This document shows, in pieces, positions 1 through 7,170 of a stretch of 33,717 nucleotides of DNA. The notes beneath the pieces were generated by a model, which was not told where the DNA came from, searched no databases, and saw only the letters and a program-made list of their open reading frames with translations. Position 1 is the first letter of the stretch; each line of letters starts with the position of its first letter. Location: contig NZ_JANQBD010000051.1 in NCBI RefSeq assembly GCF_024722015.1, positions 1 to 33,717 of the forward strand. Direction: 5' to 3'. This DNA is from Paenibacillus radicis (ex Xue et al. 2023). Lineage in GTDB: Bacteria; Bacillota; Bacilli; Paenibacillales; NBRC-103111. The translations under genes and the position numbers were made by a program.

Positions 1-215
1 ATTGCTCCGTGTTTCATGAACAGAACATGCGTTCCATCCAGCTATCCGCTCTTAGCTATCGTTTCCGATAGTTATCCCGGTCTTACAGGCAGGTTGCCTA
101 CGTGTTACTCACCCGTCCGCCGCTAACTGTTCCCGAAGGAACAATCCGCTCGACTTGCATGTATTAGGCACGCCGCCAGCGTTCGTCCTGAGCCAGGATC
201 AAACTCTCCATTAAA
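1..215 (-). rRNA. rrs: 16S ribosomal RNA, 5' end only (partial)
   Basis: The minus strand reads the universal 5' region of bacterial 16S rRNA, including the site used by primer 27F (AGAGTTTGATCCTGGCTCAG, complement near 188-207), then the GACGAACGCTGGCGGCGTGC block and the GGCGGACGGGTGAGTAACAC block. The gene runs off the left edge, so only about the first 215 nt are present. The mature 5' end is placed by similarity to other Firmicute 16S genes and could be off by a few bases. The sequence fits a Paenibacillus-like organism. Confidence 0.97.
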
Positions 216-308
216 GTTGGTCACGAAGACCATTTAACGCAAGCTTGTCTTAAGCTCAAAAGTAATGCTAGCGAGAATTTGCATTCTCTATTTTAACACT
301 CACTCGTT

Positions 309-328
309 GTTCAGTTTTCAAAGGGCAA
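309..328 (-). promoter_or_regulatory. boxA-like antitermination site in rRNA leader
   Basis: The minus strand reads GCCCTTTGAAAACTGAAC about 95 nt upstream of the 16S 5' end. Sequences of this type (CTTTGAAAACTGAAC) are characteristic of Bacillales rRNA leaders and spacers and contain the boxA core bound by NusB/S10. The role is assigned by position and similarity. Confidence 0.6.
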
Positions 329-389
329 TCTTCGACCATATTCGCTTTGTTTCGTTCTCTTTCGACAACCTCTCAAAAGCGACCTGATC

Positions 390-419
390 AATATATCATA
401 TTCGTCTACACCATTGCAA
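390..419 (-). promoter_or_regulatory. rRNA operon promoter P2 (sigma-A)
   Basis: On the minus strand a -35 TTGCAA (414-419) and a -10 TATATT (390-395) are separated by 18 bp, about 175 nt upstream of the 16S gene. The DNA upstream is A/T-rich with A-tracts, as in UP-element-like regions of rRNA promoters. The start region carries GTCGCTTTTGAG, nearly the same as downstream of P1. Confidence 0.65.
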
Positions 420-485
420 GTACTTTTTTTGAAGTTTCTTTATTTTCTTCTTCAAAATTCGACTGCCTCAGAAGCGACAAGATGT

Positions 486-514
486 AATATAACAAATTCG
501 AAAAGAGAATGCAA
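486..514 (-). promoter_or_regulatory. rRNA operon promoter P1 (sigma-A)
   Basis: On the minus strand a -35 TTGCAT (509-514) and a -10 TATATT (486-491) are separated by exactly 17 bp. It lies 96 bp upstream of P2 and shares its hexamers and the downstream block GTCGCTTCTGAG, so it looks like the first of a tandem pair typical of Bacillales rRNA operons. No convincing coding sequence lies between here and 670. Confidence 0.65.
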
Positions 515-669
515 GCATTAAATAATGGAAATTTCAACCAACTACTCACCTCAGTCAAGTCTCCTAATTTGAAATAATGCCAAGCGCCGGGCAAGCCCTA
601 GCAGCATTTCTTAATCGATAGAGTAGAATGCTAGAATCTCCATGCTGTTCAATTGGCCCATAAAACTAA

Positions 670-789
670 AAAAAGCTTCTATTCGAAGCCCTTTCGATGA
701 AGATACATTCGTGTCTAAGCGGTAGCTTTTCTTGCAATAACAGACTTCTTCAGCTTCGCTGATAACTTATTAAGTCTGTTATTATAATA
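670..789 (-). repeat. Structured repeat R1 (copy 1), candidate small RNA with terminator
   Basis: This stretch of about 120 bp recurs in the same orientation at 33163-33279. Read on the minus strand it contains a perfect 12-bp stem (736-747 with 772-783), with a smaller CAGC/GCTG hairpin in its loop, then a conserved unpaired block, then a compact hairpin GCTTC/GAAGC (675-679 with 685-689) followed by seven T residues (668-674). The last part looks like an intrinsic terminator. The order stem, linker, terminator is what a short noncoding RNA would show. No promoter was firmly identified, and the repeat could instead be a mobile-element relic. Confidence 0.5.
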
Positions 790-990
790 AAGAGGCTGTC
801 CAAAAAGGGTATCAGTGAATGAATCAGTCCCAAACTATGTACAAAGACGCCTCCAAAATCACCATGTAAGCGGAAATGGGAGCGTCTTTTTTGTAGGGTA
901 ATTCCCATCAGAGTGGGGGTTCGAAAATCCAAAAATGAATCCGGCCGCTTTTTGGATGTTACTTAAGTGATGGGGCGGCTGCTTTCAATC
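790..990. other. Intergenic hairpin region without genes
   Basis: No credible gene is seen. There are two hairpins. At 843-892 AAAGACGC/TCC pairs with GGAGCGTCTTT and runs into a T stretch, like a plus-strand intrinsic terminator. At 927-957 ATCCAAAAA pairs perfectly with TTTTTGGAT over a 13-nt loop. The sequence GAGGCTGTCCAAAA at 792 resembles the end of some insertion sequences, but no transposase is present, so this may be the scar of a lost element. Confidence 0.4.
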
Positions 991-1447
991 TAGAGGAGAC
1001 CATGATTTGTCGGGGCCGCTGCGGAAGGAAAGAAAATAGATGGAAATTGTAACGCTAATCCAGCGTGGATGTCGCCTGAAATCAATCTAACTGGAAAAAC
1101 TAACTCTAATAGAGGTGAAATGGTGGATATCAGCCAAAATACGTAGATTTAGCATGAGGAATTCCAGCTATAAGACTTGGAACGCTATTTTCGGAGTAAC
1201 TAACTTGACATTTTCCTGATAATTGCACGGAGTGCGCCAGACTGCCATGCAATGCCGTAACCGAACCAATAACCACGAACACGATACCCGCGATGAGTAC
1301 GCGCTGAAAAGCGACCTCATCTTATTCATCACTAAGACAAAAAAGCCTTCAACTATTAAAGTGGAATTGAGGGCTCTTTTGCTACCATCTATTCAGGATA
1401 AAATGGTGGAGGGGCAGTCTCAAAATGACTTTTGGGATAGCCCCCTA
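991..1447. repeat. Dispersed repeat element A
   Basis: This is diverged from element B (22987-23475), and its second half also matches element C (29145-29411). It holds three copies of a motif of the type TGGAAwwwCTCMYGYTAAT: two direct (about 1040 and 1095) and one inverted (about 1145-1170). Further on are two hairpins. In the first, 1339-1352 pairs with 1367-1380. In the second, 1411-1425 pairs with 1430-1444. No protein is evident; the 78-codon open frame crossing it has no recognisable features. The last hairpin lies directly behind tsaD. Confidence 0.6.
1411..1444 (-). terminator. Hairpin terminating the thiL-tsaD operon
   Basis: The arms GGGGCAGTCTCAAAA and TTTTGGGATAGCCCC form a long stem with a 4-nt loop, 7 bp past the tsaD stop codon. 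The same hairpin closes elements B and C. There is no long T tract after it on the minus strand, so termination strength is uncertain. Confidence 0.5.
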
Positions 1448-1450
1448 GGG

Positions 1451-2560
1451 TTAAACTGACCATGACTCAAGCTTGATCATGGGCTCTGCCTTCAGTTCAA
1501 GCGAGGAGAACTGCCCTCGCTTCAGCTTCAGGAACGCTGCGGCGGCAATCATCGCCGCATTGTCCGTGCACAAGCTGAGCGGCGGAGCGATCAGCGGCAC
1601 TCCCGCTTCGGCGCAGCGCACAGCCAGCTGCTCCCGCAGCCCTCTGTTGGCGGCCACGCCGCCCGCCAACAGCAGCTGCTTCGCGCCGTATGCTTGCACG
1701 GCGCGAAGAGCCTTCTCCACCAGGACTTCGATGACGGAGTCCTGGAAGCCTTTGGCCACGGCACGCGGCTCTAGAGGCTGCCCCTTCATGGCAGCCGAGT
1801 TCAACGCGGACAGCACCGCTGATTTCAGCCCACTAAAGCTGAAATCATACGAGCCCTGCTCCAGCCAGGCACGTGGCAGAGGAAATCCTTCTTCCGCTTC
1901 GTGTGCGAGCCGGTCGATATGAGGGCCCCCGGGATACGGCAGCTTCAAAGCCCGCGCGACTTTATCGTAAGCTTCTCCAGCAGCGTCATCTCTCGTCTGG
2001 CCGATAATTTGGAAACGGCCCTCCGTCTCTACATACACGAGCTCCGTATGACCGCCCGATACTACTAGAGCCACAAAGGGATATTCCAGCTGATGAACGA
2101 GCTGATTAGCGTATATATGCCCGGCAATATGATGTACGCCAATTAATGGAAGATCGAGTGAATACGCCAAAGTTTTGGCTGCCACCACTCCCACCAGCAG
2201 CGCACCGATTAAGCCGGGACCTTCTGTCACAGCAACTGCTGACAGCTCCTGCGGACTGACTCCCGCCTTCTCAAACGCTTCCTCGATAATCCACGTTATG
2301 CTCTCTACATGTTTGCGTGAAGCAACCTCCGGAACGACTCCCCCGAAGCGTTGATGCGTTTCGATTTGGCTCGATACTATATTAGAACGAATAATAGTAC
2401 CATTCTCCACAATAGCAACCGAAGTTTCATCACAGCTAGTTTCGATAGCTAGAATCATAGAGGGCTTCTCCGGCTGAGACGTACTGCTGCTCTGGCCCTC
2501 TGACTCCTTGTATTCGGAGGATAAGCTTGCTTGATTGTCTAGATCCGCACTTTTTTTCAT
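1451..2560 (-). CDS. tsaD: tRNA N6-adenosine threonylcarbamoyltransferase TsaD
   Basis: TsaD transfers the threonylcarbamoyl group from threonylcarbamoyl-AMP to A37 of ANN-decoding tRNAs (t6A), in complex with TsaB and TsaE. The 369-residue protein carries the ASKHA-fold start LAIETSCDETSVAIV, the metal-binding motif HHIAGH and the SGGHTELV loop, all expected for the family. The core starts near residue 36. The first 34 residues are a hydrophilic Ser/Gln/Glu-rich extension beyond the usual start; a later start is possible, but the ATG overlapping the rimI stop (ATGA, 4 nt) favours translational coupling. It is the last gene of the five-gene operon, in the order known from Bacillus (ydiA-ydiE region). 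Confidence 0.96.
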   Translation of the reverse strand: MKKSADLDNQASLSSEYKESEGQSSSTSQPEKPSMILAIETSCDETSVAIVENGTIIRSNIVSSQIETHQRFGGVVPEVASRKHVESITWIIEEAFEKAGVSPQELSAVAVTEGPGLIGALLVGVVAAKTLAYSLDLPLIGVHHIAGHIYANQLVHQLEYPFVALVVSGGHTELVYVETEGRFQIIGQTRDDAAGEAYDKVARALKLPYPGGPHIDRLAHEAEEGFPLPRAWLEQGSYDFSFSGLKSAVLSALNSAAMKGQPLEPRAVAKGFQDSVIEVLVEKALRAVQAYGAKQLLLAGGVAANRGLREQLAVRCAEAGVPLIAPPLSLCTDNAAMIAAAAFLKLKRGQFSSLELKAEPMIKLESWSV

Positions 2561-3075
2561 AGCAATTCCCCTGTATTTTCATTCAAAGTATGATCATATT
2601 TCGGTAAATCGGCCCACATCACCAGAGCATCCTCCCGATTATCGGTATAATAGCCGCGGCGGACTCCGACTGAATGAAAGCCGAGCTTTTCATATAGACG
2701 CTGTGCAATAATATTAGAAGGCCTCACTTCAAGGGTCATACGTTCAGCACCGAGGAAGCTAGCTGTTTTTTGCAATTCCCGCATCAGCATCTCACCCAGC
2801 TTTTTGCCGCGGTAGCCCTCACGAACAGCCACATTGGTAACATGCGCCTCATCTATGACCAGCCACATTCCCCCATAGCCTATAACTTGAGCTTCATATT
2901 CCATTACCATATACCGGGCAAATTGATTGTTGGTCAATTCGTTATGAAAAGCCCCTGAGGTCCATGGTGTGGTGAACGCTTCTCGTTCAATTTCACAAAT
3001 AGCTGGAATATCATCCAGCCTCATTGCACGGAATTCCAAGGGGCCAATGGCTTCTATACGTTCCTGCGCCTCCAT
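2557..3075 (-). CDS. rimI: Ribosomal protein S18-alanine N-acetyltransferase RimI
   Basis: This is a GNAT-family acetyltransferase expected to acetylate the N-terminal alanine of ribosomal protein S18. The 172-residue protein has the four-motif GNAT layout: an N-terminal LRF-type start with the MRLDDIPAICEIE helix, the VTNVAVREGYRGKKLGEML acetyl-CoA loop (R/Q-x-x-G-x-G/A type) and the C-terminal ARRLYEKLGF-like segment (here AQRLYEKLGFHSVGVR). A GGGAGG Shine-Dalgarno site precedes the ATG by 8 nt. The gene is 14 bp after tsaB and overlaps tsaD by 4 nt. Association with tsa genes is the usual context of rimI in Firmicutes. Confidence 0.93.
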   Translation of the reverse strand: MEAQERIEAIGPLEFRAMRLDDIPAICEIEREAFTTPWTSGAFHNELTNNQFARYMVMEYEAQVIGYGGMWLVIDEAHVTNVAVREGYRGKKLGEMLMRELQKTASFLGAERMTLEVRPSNIIAQRLYEKLGFHSVGVRRGYYTDNREDALVMWADLPKYDHTLNENTGELL

Positions 3076-3089
3076 CGTTACGGCCTCCC

Positions 3090-3995
3090 TTACAGTTTCT
3101 TAGCCAATAAATTGGCCTCAGCCTCAGTAAGCTGTGTATAATTCGGTATCAATGCATGCGCTTGCTCAATGCGTCCTTCCTTCCACTGCCTTCTCCCGAT
3201 TTCAGCAATGTGACAAGCATGTATCTCATGGTTCACTATGCCCGATGCTCCTGCCCAGCGAGCAAAGAATTGCTGCAGTACTTCTACATGCAGTGCCGTT
3301 TCTCCAATGAACAATATGCGATCCGGCATGGTGGAGCCTGCGCCTGCATTCACAGCTCGCTCTAGCAGTTCTTCTGTCCAAGCCGACATCAAACGAATTC
3401 CATCTGCAATCAGACAACTCCAGCCTTGAGGTGAGGCTTGATACAATCCTGTATAAGCTTGTCCTCTACGAGCCTCAAACATCGGAACTATCCAGATCGT
3501 CTCGGATTGCTTGCCAAGAGCTGCCTCGGCAGAACCTGCGGTTCCGTTAGTTCCAAGCGTTACTTCCGCTGCCTCTGCCTGCTGCAAACTCTCATCCGCT
3601 GCGCTCATCTTCTGTCCCGGTTTAAGTCCTGCTTCCGATCCAGACAAATAAGCGGCGCCACCTCCGAGAGCCAGTGCCTCCAGACTGGATACACCAAGTA
3701 AAGCCATCCCATGCGTCCAAGCGAAGGTCTTGGCTACTGTGACGCCAATACGCACACCTGTATAAGATCCAGGTCCTACCCCCACCGCTATAGCATCCAA
3801 TTCCCGCGGGTGGATACCTTCTGAAGACAGCAGTTGCTGTATTAATGGTATCAAATGAATGGAATGATTTCTTTCTGCCTTGGAATTCAATTCGCCGAGC
3901 AGCTCTCCTCCGCGGGTTAAAGCTACCGACATGGAGCTTGTTGAAGTATCAATAGCAAGCAATGTGCCGTTAATAGATTTAGATGTACTTGTCAT
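3090..3995 (-). CDS. tsaB: tRNA t6A modification scaffold protein TsaB
   Basis: TsaB is an inactive paralogue of TsaD that dimerises with it and is needed for t6A synthesis. The protein shows LLAIDTSTSSMSVAL at its start and the GVGPGSYTGVRIGV signature. The chosen start is the ATG at 3995-3993, which overlaps the tsaE stop (TAATG) and has AAAGGAG upstream; the longer frame reaching 4031 lacks a ribosome site. Oddity: about 45 residues rich in Ala, Gly, Glu and Gln are inserted in the middle (after LALGGGAAYLSG), between the N-terminal actin-like half and the SETIWIVPMFEARRGQ segment. At about 301 residues it is longer than typical homologues (about 230). Confidence 0.93.
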   Translation of the reverse strand: MTSTSKSINGTLLAIDTSTSSMSVALTRGGELLGELNSKAERNHSIHLIPLIQQLLSSEGIHPRELDAIAVGVGPGSYTGVRIGVTVAKTFAWTHGMALLGVSSLEALALGGGAAYLSGSEAGLKPGQKMSAADESLQQAEAAEVTLGTNGTAGSAEAALGKQSETIWIVPMFEARRGQAYTGLYQASPQGWSCLIADGIRLMSAWTEELLERAVNAGAGSTMPDRILFIGETALHVEVLQQFFARWAGASGIVNHEIHACHIAEIGRRQWKEGRIEQAHALIPNYTQLTEAEANLLAKKL

Positions 3996-4486
3996 TATAG
4001 AATTCCGTTCTCCTTTAGCTGCTCGCACCATTGTATGTAAGTATTTCCGTGAGGGATTAACCGGAACATACGCTCCTGCCCTCCTTCACCGCAATGCTCA
4101 ATAGTTATGGAAAGCCTTTCTTCAGGTAAAAGCTCCTCAATCAAGGAAGACCACTCAATCAAAGTAACCCCGTCACCGTAAAAATAATCGTCCAATCCAA
4201 GCTCGTCGGCCTCATCAAGAGACAAACGATATACGTCCATATGATAAAAAGGGAGTGACTCCCCTTCATATTCTTTAATCAACGTGAAGGTCGGGCTGTT
4301 CACAATACCTTTAACGCCGATTGCTTTGGCTACTGCTTGTGAAAATGTCGTTTTACCCGCCCCTAGATCCCCATCCAGCGTTATGACGGTTCCCGGAACA
4401 AACCTCACGGCAAGTGCAGCCGCAAGAGCACCCGTCTGCTCAGTATTGCCAGATTTATATGAATAGTAATAAGCCGGAGCTGTCAT
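3995..4486 (-). CDS. tsaE: tRNA t6A biosynthesis ATPase TsaE
   Basis: TsaE is the P-loop ATPase of the TsaBDE complex and drives the t6A cycle. The Walker A motif GDLGAGKTTF is near residue 43, followed by the family motifs VNSPTFTLIKEYEG and YHMDVYRL; the acidic/Trp segment LIEWSS is near the C-terminal half. The length, about 163 residues, is normal. The start is taken as the ATG at 4486, with AAAGGG 10 nt upstream; an in-frame TTG two codons earlier abuts the thiL stop. The 3' end overlaps the tsaB start by one base. Confidence 0.95.
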   Translation of the reverse strand: MTAPAYYYSYKSGNTEQTGALAAALAVRFVPGTVITLDGDLGAGKTTFSQAVAKAIGVKGIVNSPTFTLIKEYEGESLPFYHMDVYRLSLDEADELGLDDYFYGDGVTLIEWSSLIEELLPEERLSITIEHCGEGGQERMFRLIPHGNTYIQWCEQLKENGIL

Positions 4487-4492
4487 CTGCAA

Positions 4493-5536
4493 TCAGCCCT
4501 TTCGAAAATGGTTATAGCCTTTTTTATCAATAGGAACGACATATCCGCTGCTTTGGACCAGCCTCACTCCATCGGCTTCTTCGTTGACGTAGCCTATTAT
4601 ATAGAGGGCAAGACCCGCTTCCCTGAATTTCATCTGCATCGAGATGGCATGCTCGGCTGGCATAGTGCCAAGGAGCTGATAGTCCTCACCGCCGAATAAT
4701 ATGTAATCAAGCGGATCCTCCTCCGCATCCATCGAATAAACCATTAGCTCGTCGGCTATAGGAATCTTGTCTTCAATCAGATCGATGCCTACTCCAGACG
4801 CCTCGGAGATTTCCCAAGCCTCGCTGGCCAGTCCATCACTTACATCATTTAATGCATGGCATACTCCGGATTCCTGAAGCAGTCGCCCCGCTTCAATCCG
4901 CGGATTCGGCCGGCAGTGTGCCTGAACCAAACGATCTAGCTCCGGTTGGCTCTGCGCCTGATCTGGCCATTGATCCGCCGGTAAATCGCGCTTAAGCAAA
5001 TAATCCAAGCCCGCTGCCGAGCAGCCAAGCATTCCGGTAACAAATAACACATCACCTGGTTCAGCTGTAGAGCGAAGCAGAGCTTTGCCCTTCTCCACCT
5101 CACCTATAACGGTTACTGTAATCGTAATTCCGCCCATGGAAGACGTTGTGTCTCCCCCCGCAATCACTACATTCCATTGGTTCGCACAGTCGTATAGCCC
5201 AAGGTACAGCTCTTCCAACCGGGCTAGCTCCGTACCCTGAGGACAGCTTACAGCGACCAGCGCATACTTGGGTAACGCTCCCATCGCAGCAATATCGCTA
5301 ATCGCCGATGCCATCGCCTTATAGCCGATATCCTGATCCCGCATAGTTGTATTTTTAAAATGTATCGTTTCTGTCATCGTATCGCAAGTCATTACCAGCT
5401 GATAGCCAGGTGTTATATTGGCTACAGCAGCATCATCCCCAATGCCAGTCTCAACCCCCCCGGCTTGCTGAAAAGAACGCGACTGCTTGCCGTCTGTCAA
5501 CCACTGAATGAGAGCAAATTCATCAATAGAGCTCAC
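4493..5536 (-). CDS. thiL: Thiamine-monophosphate kinase ThiL
   Basis: ThiL phosphorylates thiamine monophosphate to the active cofactor thiamine diphosphate. The protein shows the family start DEFALIQWL, the GIGDDAAV nucleotide/metal motif, VMTCDTMTETIHF, and the AISDIAAMGA and AGGDTTSS motifs of the PurM/ThiL fold. The start is set at GTG 5536, which follows GGAGG by 10 nt. A longer frame from 5596 exists, but the likely promoter lies inside it, so the shorter form (347 residues) is preferred. It is the first gene of the thiL-tsaE-tsaB-rimI-tsaD operon, and the next start is only a few bases after its stop. Confidence 0.95.
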   Translation of the reverse strand: MSSIDEFALIQWLTDGKQSRSFQQAGGVETGIGDDAAVANITPGYQLVMTCDTMTETIHFKNTTMRDQDIGYKAMASAISDIAAMGALPKYALVAVSCPQGTELARLEELYLGLYDCANQWNVVIAGGDTTSSMGGITITVTVIGEVEKGKALLRSTAEPGDVLFVTGMLGCSAAGLDYLLKRDLPADQWPDQAQSQPELDRLVQAHCRPNPRIEAGRLLQESGVCHALNDVSDGLASEAWEISEASGVGIDLIEDKIPIADELMVYSMDAEEDPLDYILFGGEDYQLLGTMPAEHAISMQMKFREAGLALYIIGYVNEEADGVRLVQSSGYVVPIDKKGYNHFRKG

Positions 5537-5567
5537 CTTACAACCGCCTCCGTCATGTATTGTCCCT

Positions 5568-5596
5568 ATTATAGCCCTCCCATTCTCATGTAGCAA
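5568..5596 (-). promoter_or_regulatory. Sigma-A promoter of the thiL-tsaD operon
   Basis: The -35 TTGCTA (5591-5596) and perfect -10 TATAAT (5568-5573) are spaced by 17 bp. Transcription would begin near 5561, about 25 nt before the GTG start of thiL, leaving room for the GGAGG site. Confidence 0.75.
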
Positions 5597-5678
5597 TACA
5601 ACATAACCTTGCCGGCTATAAAGAAAAATACATTACGATGTCTTTGGTTTAAAATTTGCATTTGTACATTCAACTAAC

Positions 5679-5716
5679 AAAAAGCCCTATCCCGAGTATT
5701 AATCTCAAGAAAGGGC
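5679..5716 (-). terminator. Intrinsic terminator of the sspH transcript
   Basis: The arms GCCCT (5684-5688) and AGGGC (5712-5716), with an inner GAG/CTC pairing, are followed on the minus strand by TTTTTG. It lies about 45 bp behind the sspH stop. Confidence 0.65.
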
Positions 5717-5759
5717 AATAGTAGCACTTTTGATTACCTGCATCTATGCTAGCATTACT

Positions 5760-5942
5760 TTATTGAACTTCCTGAAGCTCCTCTACCGACACAACTCTTG
5801 CCTCGGCCGGCCGCTGCTCTTCATGGACTTTTGCCGTTTCCTGCGCAGGGTCCACACTATCAATCCATACGGATACTCCGTTTAGCTCAACCTCAATTTT
5901 GGCCTCCGACTGTAAAATCTCTTGAGCGCGATATAGCTTCAC
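5760..5942 (-). CDS. sspH: H-type small acid-soluble spore protein SspH
   Basis: This small spore protein is made in the forespore under sigma-G in Bacillus. The 60-residue product reads VKLYRAQEILQSEAKIEV, then NGVSVWIDSVD, then a C-terminal VSVEELQEV, which is the characteristic pattern of the SspH family. A GTG start at 5942 is chosen because GAGG stands 9 nt upstream and the family homology begins exactly there; the longer open frame upstream in the same phase belongs to the antiphase of the preceding gene. It starts 4 bp after that gene, so the two are probably translated together. A terminator follows. Confidence 0.88.
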   Translation of the reverse strand: MKLYRAQEILQSEAKIEVELNGVSVWIDSVDPAQETAKVHEEQRPAEARVVSVEELQEVQ

Positions 5943-5946
5943 CTGA

Positions 5947-6177
5947 CTATTCCTCGCCTTGAATAACCGATTCGGGATGGTCCATGGTATCCGTCGTAGA
6001 CTCCTCAATAAGCCCGTTATTGACGGAGACATACCCCCCACCGAGTCCTTCATTAACCATTCTGTCAATGTCCATGAAGTAATCCTCCCGGCCTTGATGG
6101 AGCGCATCTGTCGCTGCTTCGTTCAACTCTCCCTGACTCTCTTGCTCCGCTTGATTACCTTGATTTTTTTGCCCCAT
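5947..6177 (-). CDS. Small acidic hypothetical protein upstream of sspH
   Basis: This 76-residue, Gln/Glu/Asp-rich soluble protein has no signal peptide or membrane segment. It begins MGQKNQGNQAEQESQGEL and contains a central EDYFMDIDRMVNEGLGGG motif. A strong AAGGAGG site stands upstream of the ATG. It precedes sspH by 4 bp, which suggests co-expression in the forespore. The EGLGGG-type motif recalls small spore-associated Bacillales proteins of the YozQ/DUF4025 kind, but I cannot confirm that. Function unknown. Confidence 0.75.
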   Translation of the reverse strand: MGQKNQGNQAEQESQGELNEAATDALHQGREDYFMDIDRMVNEGLGGGYVSVNNGLIEESTTDTMDHPESVIQGEE

Positions 6178-6324
6178 CGATCTGCTCCTCCTTAGAGTCT
6201 TACTTTTAGTCTAAACAGAATTGAACGCATAGTCGTTTCTGTTGGTTTTATCATTCCTCTCTTGGTGTGAATCATTCATGATGTGGGGATACTAGTGATA
6301 ATAACTTTAAAAGGAGATGCTGCT

Positions 6325-7170
6325 ATGCATACAGTGTGGAAAGGTGCGATCAGCTTCGGCTTGGTTCATGTTCCTGTCAAAATGTTTTCAGCCACGGAAG
6401 ATAAGGATATATCCATGCGATATATCCATAAGGAATGTACGACACCGCTAAATTTTGTGCGCAAATGCCTTACCTGTGAGCGCGAGGTGGAATGGGAAGA
6501 AATTGCTCGGGGGTATGAATATGAGCCTGGCGCCTTTGTTTTATTCGAAAAGGACGAATTGGATAATCTGAATGGCGAGGTCACCAAAGAAATCAAAATT
6601 CTCGATTTCGTCCAATTGACGGATATCGACCCTATTTATTTTCAAAAAACCTACTTTCTCGCGCCTAACGAAACAGGAGCAAATGCTTACAACCTGCTGC
6701 TGGAAGCTATGAAGCAGTCCGGGAAAATTGGCATTGCCAAAGTGTCCATCCGTACCAAAAGCAGCTTGGCCGCTATTCGGGTCATTGATAATTGCATCGC
6801 CATGGAGACTATTTTTTACCCCGATGAAATCCGTTCGGTTGAGCAGGTTCCCAATCTGCCGCAGCAAAGCAATGTGAATGATAAAGAGCTGCAAATGGCA
6901 AAAATGCTGATAGACCAGCTAACGACTCCTTTTGAACCGGAAAAATATAAAGATGACTACCGAGAAGCCGTACTTAATGCGATTGAGCAAAAGGTTAGCG
7001 GACACCAGATCAGCGTCGCGCCTGAGCCGCATAGAACGAATGTCGTGGATCTTATGTCTGCGCTTCAGGCCAGTCTGGACGCTATGAAGCCATTGCCGGA
7101 AACATCAGGACCTAAACCAAAAGCAAGAAAATCAGCCAAGGAGGATAAGGTGAAGGACACCGTATCATGA
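6325..7170 (+). CDS. ku: Non-homologous end joining protein Ku
   Basis: Bacterial Ku binds DNA double-strand ends as a homodimer and recruits LigD. The protein starts MHTVWKGAISFGLVHVPVKM, a hallmark of prokaryotic Ku, and continues with the CxxC-type HKECTTPLNFVRKC region and the VDLMSALQASL C-terminal motif. The ATG at 6325 is preceded by AAAGGAG at 8 nt, so the open frame beginning at 6283 is too long. At 281 residues it is of normal size, with a Lys-rich tail. It overlaps the ligase gene by 4 nt (ATGA). In B. subtilis the equivalent genes are expressed in the forespore; here I see no convincing sigma-G promoter, only an 11-bp palindrome TGAATCATTCA at 6268-6278. Confidence 0.96.
   Translation: MHTVWKGAISFGLVHVPVKMFSATEDKDISMRYIHKECTTPLNFVRKCLTCEREVEWEEIARGYEYEPGAFVLFEKDELDNLNGEVTKEIKILDFVQLTDIDPIYFQKTYFLAPNETGANAYNLLLEAMKQSGKIGIAKVSIRTKSSLAAIRVIDNCIAMETIFYPDEIRSVEQVPNLPQQSNVNDKELQMAKMLIDQLTTPFEPEKYKDDYREAVLNAIEQKVSGHQISVAPEPHRTNVVDLMSALQASLDAMKPLPETSGPKPKARKSAKEDKVKDTVS

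Noticed and set aside
406..594. 62-codon minus-strand open frame upstream of the rRNA gene
   Set aside because: It overlaps both rRNA promoters, has no ribosome site and no protein-like composition.
1..660. tRNA genes near the rRNA operon
   Set aside because: No cloverleaf or T-loop (GGTTCGANTCC) pattern could be found on either strand upstream of the 16S gene.
1223..1459. 78-codon plus-strand open frame
   Set aside because: It runs through the hairpins of element A; the frame is not kept in elements B and C.
6178..6324. Sigma-G promoters for the divergent sspH and ku operons
   Set aside because: GATACTA at 6288-6294 is near the -10 consensus, but the candidate -35 is only 14 bp away; no good match on the other strand.
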